NCBI GenBank assembly: GCA_035295745.1
Contig: DATGIL010000107.1
Span: forward strand, 1 to 64,000
Reading direction: 5' to 3'
From: JAIQFL01 sp035295745
GTDB lineage: Bacteria > Acidobacteriota > Terriglobia > Bryobacterales > Bryobacteraceae
Length of the DNA stretch: 64,000 bases
Below are positions 17,192 to 26,175 of this stretch, one piece after another; within the stretch, counting starts at the first letter, position 1, and each line of letters opens with the position of its first letter. The notes beneath the pieces are model-generated. The model was given only the letters and a program-made list of their open reading frames with translations, had not been told where the DNA came from and did not search any database. The position numbers and the translations under genes were made by a program.

Positions 17192-20100
17192 TCACGCCGC
17201 GGGCGCTGCGACCGATTCTCCGTGGAATCGCACCGAGACGAGACGCGAGACGCCGGGCTCCTGCATGGTCACGCCGTATAAGGCTTGCGCCGACTCCATG
17301 GTGCGCTTGGAGTGCGTGATTACGATGAACTGCGTCTGGTGCGACATCTCGCGCAGCAACTTCGTCAGACGGCCGATATTGGCCTCGTCGAGCGGCGCGT
17401 CCACTTCGTCCATGATGCAGAAGGGACTGGGCTGGAATCGGAAGATCGCCATCAGGAGCGCCACCGCCGCCAGTGCCTTCTCGCCGCCCGAAAGCAGCAG
17501 CACGTTCTGCAGGCGCTTGCCGGGAGGCGAACAGACGATTTCGATTCCGGAATCGTTGATGTTCTCCTGATCGGTGAGCCGCATCTCACCCGTGCCGCCG
17601 CCGAACAGCGTCTGGAAGATGCCGCGGAAATTCGTGTTGATGGCTTCGAACGCCTCCGCAAACTTCTGGCGCGATACCTGGTCGATGTCCTGAATCGCCT
17701 TCTCGGTATCGCGGATGGAGTCGATCAGGTCCTGCCGCTGCGCTCCCAGGAACTCCTGCCGCTGTTGCGCCTCCTGATACTCTTCCATGGCCGCGGCGTT
17801 CACCGCCCCGAGTCCTTCGATGCGGTGACGCACCTCATTGCAGCTTTGCTCGGCGATCGCGATCGTATCGGCATCGGGAATTGGATCGTCTGCCGCAGCC
17901 AATTCCTCCACGGCGCAATTCAGTTCCTTGCGGCTGGTCTCATCGAGGAATTTCAACTCCGCCTGCTTGCGCACCAGGTCGACTTCGAACTGCGACCGGC
18001 GATCGTGGCTCTCCTGCACCGCCACGCGCAGGATCTTCAGTTCCTCCTCGCCTGCGCGCAACGCCTCGCGCATAGCGGAATCCTGCGACGCCAACTCGTT
18101 GACTCGCGCTTCGAGTCTGGTGATTTCTTCCGCGAAGAGCGCGACCCGTTGATCAAGTTCGATGTTGTTCGCCAAAAGGCGCGAGCGTAACTCGCCGAGG
18201 CGCCCGATCTCGGGTGCGATTGCGTTCCGCCGGTTGATGGTCTCGCGATACTGCTGCTCCAGCCTGCCCATGGCGTTGCGCTCGCCGCGATGCCGCTCTT
18301 CGAGCCCTGCCAGTTGCGCACGAGTCTCGCCGTGCTCCTCGCCGATCGTTGCGGCTTGGCCTTCGAGCTTTTCCATTTCCTGACGTTCGGCTTCGAGCGC
18401 TTCTTCACGCTCGGCTCGTTGGCGGTCCCGATCCGCGACTGCCGCGCGATTCTTTTCGCGCTGTTCGGCCGACCGCTCGGAATCGCGGCGGAGACGCTCC
18501 AACTCGAGCCGCGCCACGGACAGCCGCGAATTCGATCGCGAGAGATCCTCGCCGAGCTTGCGCATGTCGTGGTCGAGGGCCACGCGGTCCTTCTCACGGG
18601 ACTGCTGGAGCACGCGAAGGCGTTCCAGCTCCGTCTCGAGGCCCAGAATCTCATGTTGCAAGTCATCGACCCGGGCCACCATCTCGTTCAAGCGATTCTG
18701 GCGAGCCTGCAACTTGGTGTTCAACTCGCGCGCTTCGCGCTTCATGGCGAGTGGACCCGCACCCGATTTTTTCCCGCCGGTCACCGTGTGGCCGTGGTAG
18801 CAGACACCGTCGGGAAGCAGGAAATAGAGGTGGGGATAGGAGACAGCGAGGCGTTGCGCCGCGGCGCGATCTTCGGCCAGGAAGCACAGGGACACGCGGG
18901 GGAGTAAATCAACCGCGCGATCTTTGAAGCCATTCGTGAGCCGCAGAGAATCGCTGAGCCGCGCGGCGATACCGGTCTCGGGACCGATGGCCGGCTCGGG
19001 CAAATGCCGGTGCCCGTTGCGGCTGGGCTCCGGATGCACCAGGAATGTGGCTCGGCCGTCCAGTTCGGCGCGGATGAAATCCATGCCGCGCTCAGCCTGC
19101 TGCCAGTTCTCCACCACGACGTATTCGAGTTCCTCGTGCAGGAATTCTTCCGCAGGTTTTTCGAATTGCGGATCCACTTCGACGTAATCGGCCATGACGC
19201 CGAGAGGTTTGAGGTCAGTCGCCTTGCCCTTTTCCAGCGCGCCAAACAGGCGCTTCACCGACTCGGTGGTGTAGGTTCGATGCGCCAATACCTGTTCGAG
19301 CGATTCCTTGCGAGCGCGGATTTGCGACACTTCGGTCTTCGCGGTGTCGATCTCACGGCGCAATTCCGCGGCCATGCGACGGCGCTCCACCAGTTCGCCT
19401 TCGGTCCGCCGCCGCTCGCCGGTAACGGATTCCAGCTCCAGTTGGCGCTGTGCCAAGATCTCAGTGAGTTGCTTGCGAGCGGTCTCCAGGCGTTCGATCT
19501 CCGCGGCCGCCGCGCCTTCTTCGCGCGCTGCCCGCGAGGTCTCGCGCTCGATTCCCGCCAGGTACTCTTCGATCTGCGCAAGCTGATTCTTGAGCGTGGA
19601 GGCCTCGCCGAGCAGGCGGAGAATCATCTGCCTGCCGGCCTCAATGGTCTTCTCCCGCTCGCGCACTTTGACCTGGAGGCGCTCGCGCTGCTGGTTGATC
19701 TCCTGCATGCGCGCACGCGACTGGGAAGTCTCGGACTCCAACTCGTCAAGCTTCTTCTTGTGCGCGGAGATCTCCTCATCGAGAACGTCAAGCCGCGCGC
19801 CTAGCTCCTGCGATTCCTTCTCCGCTTGCGCGATGCGCTGCTCGATGGCGCCGCTCTCCTTCACTTGCGATTCGAGCTTGCCGCGCGTACGCACCGCCTC
19901 CACGTTGCGCTCCGACAACTGCTGGCGCGATTCCGTGAGCATCGCGTCGACGTCATAACAGGCTTGCTGGCGCTGCTCGTGGGCTTCCTGCTTTTCAGCC
20001 ACCTGGTCGCTCTGCGACTTGAACTCGGCGGCCGCCTGACTCAGGTCGATGGCGGTCTTTGCGGCGTCGCGTTCGAGCAAGCGATACTTGCCCGAGAGCA

Positions 20101-20845
20101 CCACGCGCAGCTTGGCCTCCATCTCGGTCTTCAGTTCGCTGTATCGTTTCGCCTTGGCGGCCTGGCGCTTCAGCGAATTGACCTGCCGGTTGACTTCTTC
20201 GAGGATGTCGTAGACGCGCGAGAGATTCTGCTTGGCTCCTTCGAGCTTGGCCTCCGCCAGCCGTTTTCGTGTCTTGAACTTGGTGATGCCGGCGGCTTCC
20301 TCGATCACCGCCCGGCGGTCTTGCGGCTTAGAGCTTAGGATTTGGCCAATGCGACCCTGTTCGATAATGGCGTAGCTCTCCGGCCCCAAGCCCGTCCCCA
20401 TGAAGAGGTCCTGGATGTCGCGCAGGCGAGCCGGACGACCGTCGATCAAGTACTCGCTCTCACCCGAGCGGTACAGGCGGCGGGTGATGGTGGTCTCGCC
20501 ATTGCCCTTCGGGGCGCTGTCGTGGGGGCGTGCTTCCACAGGATGCGGCTTGTTCGAGGGAGTGTCCTTATAGACGTCGGGATCCACCAGCGTCATGGTC
20601 ACGTAGGCCATGCCGAGAGGCTTGCGGTCGCGGGTGCCCGCGAAGATCACGTCCTCCATCCGGGTGCCGCGCAGGCTCTTGGCCGACTGCTCGCCAAGCA
20701 CCCAACTGATGGCATCACTAATATTCGATTTGCCGCAGCCGTTCGGCCCGACAATTCCCGCGATCCCCTCTCCCGGAAAACGGAGTTCGGTTCGCTCGCA
20801 AAAGGATTTAAATCCCTGGAGTTCGACGCGTTTTAGTTTTAGCAA
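17192..20845 (-). CDS. smc: Chromosome segregation protein SMC
   Basis: 1217 residues with the full SMC layout. Walker A GPNGCGKSN is near residue 32. Two long coiled coils surround a hinge (about 520-680), and the ABC signature LLSGGEKALAAVALL is near 1115 with Walker B FCIMDEVDAPLDEANI just after. SMC dimers act with ScpA/ScpB to organise and segregate chromosomes; those partners are not in the window. The start is TTG behind AGAGG, and the start MLKLKRVELQGFKSF matches the family. The 189-base gap to lysS shows nothing notable. Confidence 0.98.
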   Translation of the reverse strand: MLKLKRVELQGFKSFCERTELRFPGEGIAGIVGPNGCGKSNISDAISWVLGEQSAKSLRGTRMEDVIFAGTRDRKPLGMAYVTMTLVDPDVYKDTPSNKPHPVEARPHDSAPKGNGETTITRRLYRSGESEYLIDGRPARLRDIQDLFMGTGLGPESYAIIEQGRIGQILSSKPQDRRAVIEEAAGITKFKTRKRLAEAKLEGAKQNLSRVYDILEEVNRQVNSLKRQAAKAKRYSELKTEMEAKLRVVLSGKYRLLERDAAKTAIDLSQAAAEFKSQSDQVAEKQEAHEQRQQACYDVDAMLTESRQQLSERNVEAVRTRGKLESQVKESGAIEQRIAQAEKESQELGARLDVLDEEISAHKKKLDELESETSQSRARMQEINQQRERLQVKVREREKTIEAGRQMILRLLGEASTLKNQLAQIEEYLAGIERETSRAAREEGAAAAEIERLETARKQLTEILAQRQLELESVTGERRRTEGELVERRRMAAELRREIDTAKTEVSQIRARKESLEQVLAHRTYTTESVKRLFGALEKGKATDLKPLGVMADYVEVDPQFEKPAEEFLHEELEYVVVENWQQAERGMDFIRAELDGRATFLVHPEPSRNGHRHLPEPAIGPETGIAARLSDSLRLTNGFKDRAVDLLPRVSLCFLAEDRAAAQRLAVSYPHLYFLLPDGVCYHGHTVTGGKKSGAGPLAMKREARELNTKLQARQNRLNEMVARVDDLQHEILGLETELERLRVLQQSREKDRVALDHDMRKLGEDLSRSNSRLSVARLELERLRRDSERSAEQREKNRAAVADRDRQRAEREEALEAERQEMEKLEGQAATIGEEHGETRAQLAGLEERHRGERNAMGRLEQQYRETINRRNAIAPEIGRLGELRSRLLANNIELDQRVALFAEEITRLEARVNELASQDSAMREALRAGEEELKILRVAVQESHDRRSQFEVDLVRKQAELKFLDETSRKELNCAVEELAAADDPIPDADTIAIAEQSCNEVRHRIEGLGAVNAAAMEEYQEAQQRQEFLGAQRQDLIDSIRDTEKAIQDIDQVSRQKFAEAFEAINTNFRGIFQTLFGGGTGEMRLTDQENINDSGIEIVCSPPGKRLQNVLLLSGGEKALAAVALLMAIFRFQPSPFCIMDEVDAPLDEANIGRLTKLLREMSHQTQFIVITHSKRTMESAQALYGVTMQEPGVSRLVSVRFHGESVAAPAA

Positions 20846-20958
20846 AGCATTGACCTCTGCTTCGGGGGAGTTGTAACCATACTAAACTCGCTGATCGAAA
20901 AAGTAAAGCATCTGTACCACAGTATCCGGTAGCCTAAGCCGTACCACCACAAGATCTC

Positions 20959-20985
20959 GTGTCCCAGTATCGCAGATTGGGACAC
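20959..20985. other. Inverted repeat at the echA stop codon
   Basis: GTGTCCCA (20959-20966) and TGGGACAC (20978-20985) form a perfect 8-bp stem with an 11-nt loop, starting on the last base of the echA stop codon (minus strand). No T-tract follows, so it is either a weak terminator or mRNA-end hairpin, or an operator for smc. Confidence 0.4.
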
Positions 20986-21746
20986 TAGCCGAGTGAAGGC
21001 CACCTGGGAGAGCGTTTTTCGCGGAATGCCTTCAACCCTTCCTGGAAGTCGGGACTGTGAAACACTTGATTCCGCGCCGCTTGCCCGACCGCGCCAGCGG
21101 CTTTCCAGTCTAAACCCCTGCTTTCGTGGACGAAGCGCAGGCCGCTTTGGATAGCCGTGGGACTAAAACCCGCCACCAACTCGGCGACTTCCCTACTCCG
21201 CCGGTCTGCATCTGCGGCGATTTCGTGCACTAGGTCCATTTCGTGGGCCTCGGCGCCGTTGAAGATTCGTCCTGTTAACGCGAGTTCCACCGTTCGGCGC
21301 TCGCCCAGCGCCATCGAGACTGCGCGGAAGACCAGGAAGGGCCACAATCCGATACGGACTTCGGTGAGGCCGAAGGTGGAATCGGCGGTGGCGATCACGA
21401 TATGGCAATTCGCAACCAGACCGGTGCCTCCTGCCAGTGCCGCTCCGTGCACCGCGGCGATCAGCGGCTTGCTGATCCGAAAGCCCAGCGTGAACAACCG
21501 CTCGTGGACCGCGGCAAGTTCGCCAGTATCGCCGGAACCGGCCTCCTTCAGGTCCATACCGGCGCAGAATCCCTTACCACGTCCCGCGAGCAGAATCGCA
21601 CCCACAGTGGGGTCGCGATCGGCCCCTTCGATGGCTGTGGTCAGTGCGCGGCAGAGTTGGGCGTTGAGAGCGTTGCGCTGATCGGGCCGGTTCAGAATGA
21701 GGCGGAGGACGCGGCCTTCGCGGACGGACTCCAAACTTTCACTCAT
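20985..21746 (-). CDS. Enoyl-CoA hydratase/isomerase family protein
   Basis: 253 residues, typical crotonase length. Oxyanion-hole motifs AGRGKGFCAGMDLKE and VHGAALAGGTGLVA are present. Of the two catalytic Glu residues of true enoyl-CoA hydratases, the second is kept (FGLTEVRIG) but the first is Gly (GGTGLVANC instead of GGxCELA). The enzyme may therefore catalyse a different crotonase reaction, such as isomerisation, hydrolysis or methylglutaconyl-type hydration. It is downstream of the AtuA-C protein (72-base gap), which in other bacteria accompanies acyclic-terpene or branched-chain catabolism. Confidence 0.88.
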   Translation of the reverse strand: MSESLESVREGRVLRLILNRPDQRNALNAQLCRALTTAIEGADRDPTVGAILLAGRGKGFCAGMDLKEAGSGDTGELAAVHERLFTLGFRISKPLIAAVHGAALAGGTGLVANCHIVIATADSTFGLTEVRIGLWPFLVFRAVSMALGERRTVELALTGRIFNGAEAHEMDLVHEIAADADRRSREVAELVAGFSPTAIQSGLRFVHESRGLDWKAAGAVGQAARNQVFHSPDFQEGLKAFREKRSPRWPSLG

Positions 21747-21818
21747 GAGGTTGCTCCCATGGGCGGGGATACCAGAGACTTCACTTCGGGCGCGCGGAGC
21801 TCGCGCCGTAACGACCTA

Positions 21819-22142
21819 TTATAGTCCCGGCGGTAACTCGATTTCCATCCGGAGAAGTGAGGCCCCGAAAGTTTTCCCTTGTGCGTCGGTCCTCAGTGAA
21901 ACCGTGCCGCCGCCGCCGAGCGCCTGATGCAGCAGGAAATTCAATGCGCCGAGATTGGGGAGCTCGAAGCGCTCGACGCCGCCTTGGACCAGATCGCCGA
22001 AGTGCTGCTTCACGCGCTCCGCGGTGACCTCGCGGACCAGCACCGGGTAGTGGCGCTCTTCGTAGGCGATCACGCCAATGTTGCAGGTGTCGCCTTTATC
22101 TCCCGAACGGGTGTGCGCGATCTGAGCCAGCGGGATTCTCAT
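21819..22142 (-). CDS. AtuA C-terminal-domain protein
   Basis: 107 residues when started at the ATG at 22142. The sequence RIPLAQIAHTRSGDKGDTCN is the hallmark of the small C-terminal domain of AtuA/DUF1446 proteins, which also exists as a stand-alone subunit. AtuA is linked to citronellol/geraniol degradation in pseudomonads, but its chemistry is not settled. The N-terminal DUF1446 partner is not in the window. The neighbouring enoyl-CoA hydratase family gene supports an acyl-CoA catabolic role. It lies 7 bases after the preceding gene. Confidence 0.75.
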   Translation of the reverse strand: MRIPLAQIAHTRSGDKGDTCNIGVIAYEERHYPVLVREVTAERVKQHFGDLVQGGVERFELPNLGALNFLLHQALGGGGTVSLRTDAQGKTFGASLLRMEIELPPGL

Positions 22143-22149
22143 GAGTGCC

Positions 22150-23010
22150 TCATTGTCGCACTGTGCCGGCAACGGCAGCACCCGCATTCGCGGCGATCGC
22201 GGGCGTTCCCGTCTGGAGTTTCTTGTACTCGCTGAAAGTCATGTCCAAAGCCCGATGATACCCTTTCACCAGCATGACCTTAGCGGAAGCGTCCATCACA
22301 AAGCGTTTCGGCAACCAGAGTTCGTCACTCACGCGTGTCTGCTCCAGCACGAGATGGGCGCCTTTGGCGACGCGGATCACAAAACCGCCGAATGAAACCG
22401 GAGCTTGCACTTCCATCTCAGCCTTCACGCATTGAAATTCGCGTTTGTCGATCCACAAGTGCAGCTTCACTTTGGGGAAGAACGAAGTGGCCGTGGTTTT
22501 TGGTTTGTAACCGGGCTTCGGATTCGCCTCGATCACCCACGTCGCGGTGCCGTTCACCGTCTCCTCTCGAACGATCTGGAAATCGAACGCGTCGGGGACA
22601 TCCTTCACCGGCTCGTTGCGCCGGTCTTCGCGGCGCCGCCACTCGGCGATGCGCGCTTCCCGTTGCTCCGGCGTCTCCTTGCGGCGCTGTTCGATGTTCC
22701 ATTGCAGGCGGTCGGCCTCCTGCTTCTGCTCTTCGGCCGAGATCGGCTGATCGTTGCGCGCCACCAGGCGGCGGTACGGCGAGCCTTCCTGCATGCTCAC
22801 CTCCCAGGTACGATTCTGTGTGGTTTTCGGCTTACCGGCAGCGTCGAGGTCCTGCTCCACCTCTCGCAATTGGAAGTTGTAGCCGTGAGCGTTCTGAGCA
22901 TTCTTCGCATAGGCAGCCGCGGCGCGCGCTACGATGTCGCGAGCGTTTGGCGCGGGGTTTTGCGAGACAAGGATGAAGGGAAGAGCGAGCGTCAGGAACA
23001 GAAAGCGCAC
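22150..23010 (-). CDS. Secreted protein, LolA/outer-membrane lipoprotein-sorting-like
   Basis: 286 residues with a signal peptide (MRFLFLTLALPFILVSQ). The sequence (ARAAAAYAKNAQNAHGYNF, TWVIEANPKPGYKP, LWIDKREFQCVKAEMEVQAP, ELWLPKRFVMDASAKVM) reads as a single curved beta-sheet of the LolA/LppX type, with a charged helical insertion near residues 90-135. This is a common acidobacterial secreted family of unknown ligand. It starts at GTG. A TAAAAT box ends 5 nt before the start and no ribosome site is visible. Confidence 0.7.
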   Translation of the reverse strand: MRFLFLTLALPFILVSQNPAPNARDIVARAAAAYAKNAQNAHGYNFQLREVEQDLDAAGKPKTTQNRTWEVSMQEGSPYRRLVARNDQPISAEEQKQEADRLQWNIEQRRKETPEQREARIAEWRRREDRRNEPVKDVPDAFDFQIVREETVNGTATWVIEANPKPGYKPKTTATSFFPKVKLHLWIDKREFQCVKAEMEVQAPVSFGGFVIRVAKGAHLVLEQTRVSDELWLPKRFVMDASAKVMLVKGYHRALDMTFSEYKKLQTGTPAIAANAGAAVAGTVRQ

Positions 23011-23015
23011 TCTTC

Positions 23016-23021
23016 ATTTTA
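23016..23021 (-). promoter_or_regulatory. Putative -10 box, near-leaderless start
   Basis: TAAAAT on the minus strand ends 5 nt before the GTG at 23010. It belongs to the window-wide pattern of -10 boxes abutting start codons. Confidence 0.35.
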
Positions 23022-23090
23022 CGCTGGGGAGGGCGGCCGGGTTTCGTATGGAATCGACCAGGTAGTCGGTGTAAGATGAGAACCGATCCT

Positions 23091-23561
23091 ATGATGCTTC
23101 GAATTCTGCCGCTCCTGTTGACCGCGGTGTTCGCGGCCTCTGGACAGAAGTATAACGGGCCCGTCCCGCCCAAGTCTGACCTTCCTTACCTGAAACACGC
23201 CGAGAACCTGATCCCGACCGAGGCAGCCGTCGCCAAAGAGGACAAGAAGAAAGACGAGATCACCTACACGATCGAGGGCGCCAATTCCCCGGTGCGTACG
23301 CCGCTGGCTTCGCCGATTTTCCTGATTCAGGCCGACAAGCTGCTGCCCGATCGATTGGGACTTTATAAGCTGGAAATCAAGAGCGGGCATCGCGAAGCGG
23401 TCGCCACGCCGAAGCGTCCCCTTAAGGGCATCCGCACGGTGGTTTCCAAGCTCAATGGCAATCTCTACCGAATCGAAGTGGACGAGAGCCTGGAGCCGGG
23501 CGAATACGCCCTGACACCCGAGGGCACCAGCAACCAGGTTTTCTGTTTCCAGGTCTACTGA
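23091..23561 (+). CDS. Small secreted hypothetical protein
   Basis: About 156 residues. I prefer the ATG-ATG at 23091/23094 because MMLRILPLLLTAVFAASG then begins as a signal peptide; an ATG at 23076 is the alternative. The mature part is beta-rich (ITYTIEGANSPVRTPLASPI, LYKLEIKSGHREAV) and ends GEYALTPEGTSNQVFCFQVY, a pattern seen in acidobacterial proteins of unknown role. The next gene, an aldose epimerase, starts 11 bases downstream, so they are probably co-transcribed. Confidence 0.65.
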   Translation: MMLRILPLLLTAVFAASGQKYNGPVPPKSDLPYLKHAENLIPTEAAVAKEDKKKDEITYTIEGANSPVRTPLASPIFLIQADKLLPDRLGLYKLEIKSGHREAVATPKRPLKGIRTVVSKLNGNLYRIEVDESLEPGEYALTPEGTSNQVFCFQVY

Positions 23562-23572
23562 TAGGAACTACG

Positions 23573-24613
23573 ATGCACATGCGACGGTTCGCCATGTTGT
23601 TGACGCCGTTTCTGGCCCATGCGGCCGGGAACTATACCGCTCTGGAGACGACCGACCATGGTGTCTCCGTCGTGCGCCTCGCCGACGCCGCCCGCGGCGT
23701 GGAGGTGTCGATCGTGCCATCGATCGGCAATCGCGCGTACGAGATGAAGGTTCACGGAAAGAACATTCTCTACTTCGCGAACGACGTGGGCGCGTTTAAG
23801 AGCAGCGGCGGCCGGGCACTGAACGGCATTCCTTTTCTGGGGCCGTGGGCAAACCGCATGGCGGGAGGCGCCTTCTGGGCGAACGGCAAGAAATACACGT
23901 TCAATTCCGAACTGGGCACGGTGCGAGTAGGCCAGAACGGCATCGCGATCCATGGCATGCTCACGACAACGGGTCTGTGGCAGGTGACGGAGATCGCCGC
24001 CGATGGGCAGTCCGCGCATGTTACCGCCAAGCTGGAATTCTGGAAGCATCCTGAATTGATGGCCAATTGGCCATTCGCGCACGAGTATGAGATGACCTAT
24101 CGGCTCGCGGATGGCGCCCTTGAAGTGACTACAGTCATTACGAATTTGGGTGCAGAGTCCATGCCGGTCTCGATCGGTTACCATCCATACTTCAACCTCC
24201 CGGACGTCGCGCGCGCCGACTCTTCGGCCCACATCCCGGCGCGAAAACATATCGAGACGGACCCCCAACTGGTCTCCACCGGCGAAATGAAGCCTAGCGA
24301 CTTGGGCGAGTCGGTCTCGTTGAAGGACCACACATTCGACGACGGCTACACCGATCTGGTCCGCGACGCCAGCGGGCGGGCGGTGTTCTGGGTGGATGGC
24401 GGCGGCAAACAAATTCAGGTAGTCTACGGGCCGAAGTACACGGTAGGCGTGGTGTATGCCCCGCCGAATCAGAATTACATCTGCTTCGAGCCGATGACGG
24501 CGATCACGAACGGCGTGAATCTGGCACACGACGGCAAGTACTCTGAATTGCAATCGGTCGCGCCGGGCACAAAATGGCACGAGAGTTTCTGGGTTCGCAC
24601 GACGGGCATGTAA
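23573..24613 (+). CDS. galM: Aldose 1-epimerase (mutarotase) family, exported
   Basis: 346 residues with an N-terminal hydrophobic signal. Galactose-mutarotase signatures are present: GRALNGIPFLGPWANRMAGG, the catalytic His regions IAIHGMLTTTGLW and GYHPYFNLP, and the catalytic Glu in NYICFEPMTA. The enzyme interconverts alpha and beta anomers of aldoses. A signal-like start suggests a periplasmic form that processes sugars from polymer breakdown. The ribosome site TAGGAAC precedes the ATG. The gene symbol denotes the family; sugar specificity is unknown. Confidence 0.88.
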   Translation: MHMRRFAMLLTPFLAHAAGNYTALETTDHGVSVVRLADAARGVEVSIVPSIGNRAYEMKVHGKNILYFANDVGAFKSSGGRALNGIPFLGPWANRMAGGAFWANGKKYTFNSELGTVRVGQNGIAIHGMLTTTGLWQVTEIAADGQSAHVTAKLEFWKHPELMANWPFAHEYEMTYRLADGALEVTTVITNLGAESMPVSIGYHPYFNLPDVARADSSAHIPARKHIETDPQLVSTGEMKPSDLGESVSLKDHTFDDGYTDLVRDASGRAVFWVDGGGKQIQVVYGPKYTVGVVYAPPNQNYICFEPMTAITNGVNLAHDGKYSELQSVAPGTKWHESFWVRTTGM

Positions 24614-24667
24614 ATCAAACATTATCATCGACGCCGATAAGTGCGGCAGCGGTCCACTCTTTCGGGA

Positions 24668-24783
24668 CACTCCGGCCTCGTCGTTGAAGTGTATGAAGAT
24701 CTTCGCGGGCAGCCGTGGCGCAAATACTCCTGTTTGCCGCGTCGAGACTCCTCTCGACGCTTTTCGGGCGTCCACCAAGTCTG
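24668..24783 (-). repeat. R1 dispersed element, copy 3 (gap 24614-24882)
   Basis: The minus strand shows CAGACTTGGT from 24783, GAAAA, a 22-nt hairpin (24739-24760, 9 bp, GGAG loop), GGCAAACAGGAGTATTTGCG, a CGCCAC/GCTGCCC core, then GAAGATCTTCAT and CTTCAACGACGAGGCCGG. It is the most complete copy and is inverted relative to the other two. Confidence 0.8.
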
Positions 24784-24869
24784 AGATGCAGAACGTTTTC
24801 GACGCTGCCTCTGAACTTCCCGAATCTGCTTACGCACCCAATGTAAGGGACGCGTTGCCCGGATTGCAG

Positions 24870-24875
24870 TAACAT
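24870..24875 (+). promoter_or_regulatory. Possible -10 box before the larA-like gene
   Basis: TAACAT (TAnnnT) lies 7 nt before the ATG at 24883 and would favour that ATG over the one at 24874. It is the weakest member of the leaderless-type set. Confidence 0.25.
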
Positions 24876-24882
24876 GTGCTCT

Positions 24883-26172
24883 ATGGAGATCAGGCTTGCG
24901 TTTGGGCGGGACGGGATCAACGTCGCATTGCCGCAGGGATTTCGCTACCAAATACTAGAGGCGCGATCGGCCGAACCGTTAGCAGATTGGCAAGGCGCGT
25001 TGGAAGCCGCGCTCGATCGTCCGATTGGCACGGCGCCGCTGCGCGAAATTGCCCAGGGAAAGCGGAGTGCCGCGATTTCAGTCTGCGACATCACGCGGCC
25101 GGCGCCCAACCGCAAGACGCTTCCGCCGGTCCTGCAGCGTCTCGAACAGGCCGGCATTCCGCGCGACCAGATCACGATTCTGATTGCCACTGGACTGCAC
25201 CGCCCTGCCTCGCAGGAAGAGATTCGCGAGATCTGCGGCGAAGAGATTGCAGGCTGCTATCGCGTGGTGAACCATGATGCGCGGAACCTGTCGTCGCATC
25301 GCCACCTCGGCTCCACGTCATCCGGAACGTCTGTCCATATTGACGAACGCTTTATCGCGGCTGACCTCCATCTCACGCTCGGCTTCATCGAACCGCATTT
25401 GATGCTGGGTTTCTCCGGTGGGCGCAAGCTCGTCGCGCCCGGGTTGGCCGCTGAGCAGACCATCAAAGTGCTGCACAGCCCGCCTTTCATGCGCGATCCA
25501 CGTGCGGTCGAGGGCTCCATCGAAGACAACCCTCTGCACCGTGAACTGCTGGAGATTGCTCGCATGGCGCGTCACGACTTCATCCTCGACGTCGCGCTCG
25601 CCCGCGACCGGTCAATCGCCGGCGTCTTCGCCGGACATCCCGAGAAAGCACACCAACGCGGTGTGGAGTTCGTTTCGCACGCTCTGCTGCAAACTCTCGA
25701 CGAGCCGGTGGACGCCGTCATTACGACCTCTGCCGGATATCCGCTCGACCTCACGTTCTATCAAGCGATCAAGGGCGTGACCGCTGCCTCCCATATCGTG
25801 AAGCCGGGCGGCCACACGCTGCTGTTTGCGGCTTGCGAGGAGGGCGTGGGCGCGCCCGAGTTCCGCCGCATGCTGCTCGACTCGGGCACGGATTCCGACT
25901 TCCTTCGGCAGATCGAAGGCGGCCCGGCGACGATCGATCAATGGCAGCTCGAAAAGCTCGCCTTGACCACAAGGAAGCAGCGGGTATCGTGGTACGTCCC
26001 CGGGGTTCCAGCGGAGTATCAGGGGAAGCTCTGGGGTCCCGCGTACGCGAATGCCCAGTCGGCGATTGACGAACTGATCGCTGCTTTGCCCGCGGATGCA
26101 ACAGTCGCGGTGATTCCGGACGGCCCATATGTGCTCGCCAAAGCGGCGGAGTTCGAAACCAGTGCGAGGTAA
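24883..26172 (+). CDS. larA: LarA-family nickel-dependent racemase-like enzyme
   Basis: 429 residues, close to lactate racemase LarA. The N-terminal part has CDITRPAPNRK and IATGLHRPAS. The cofactor region shows FIEPHLMLGFSGGRKLVAPG, which carries the His and the Lys that holds the pyridinium pincer cofactor, and then IKVLHSPPFM. LarA racemises 2-hydroxyacids using a nickel-pincer cofactor made by LarB, LarC and LarE, none of which is here. Many paralogues act on other hydroxyacids, so lactate is not assured. The start is either ATG 24874 or 24883. An M20 peptidase begins 3 bases after its stop. Confidence 0.8.
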   Translation: MEIRLAFGRDGINVALPQGFRYQILEARSAEPLADWQGALEAALDRPIGTAPLREIAQGKRSAAISVCDITRPAPNRKTLPPVLQRLEQAGIPRDQITILIATGLHRPASQEEIREICGEEIAGCYRVVNHDARNLSSHRHLGSTSSGTSVHIDERFIAADLHLTLGFIEPHLMLGFSGGRKLVAPGLAAEQTIKVLHSPPFMRDPRAVEGSIEDNPLHRELLEIARMARHDFILDVALARDRSIAGVFAGHPEKAHQRGVEFVSHALLQTLDEPVDAVITTSAGYPLDLTFYQAIKGVTAASHIVKPGGHTLLFAACEEGVGAPEFRRMLLDSGTDSDFLRQIEGGPATIDQWQLEKLALTTRKQRVSWYVPGVPAEYQGKLWGPAYANAQSAIDELIAALPADATVAVIPDGPYVLAKAAEFETSAR

Positions 26173-26175
26173 ACG

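Noticed and set aside
23555..24778. A 407-codon minus-strand open frame opposite the aldose epimerase
   Set aside because: It is antisense to a clear GalM gene with all its catalytic motifs, and its first part is only the R1 repeat read through.
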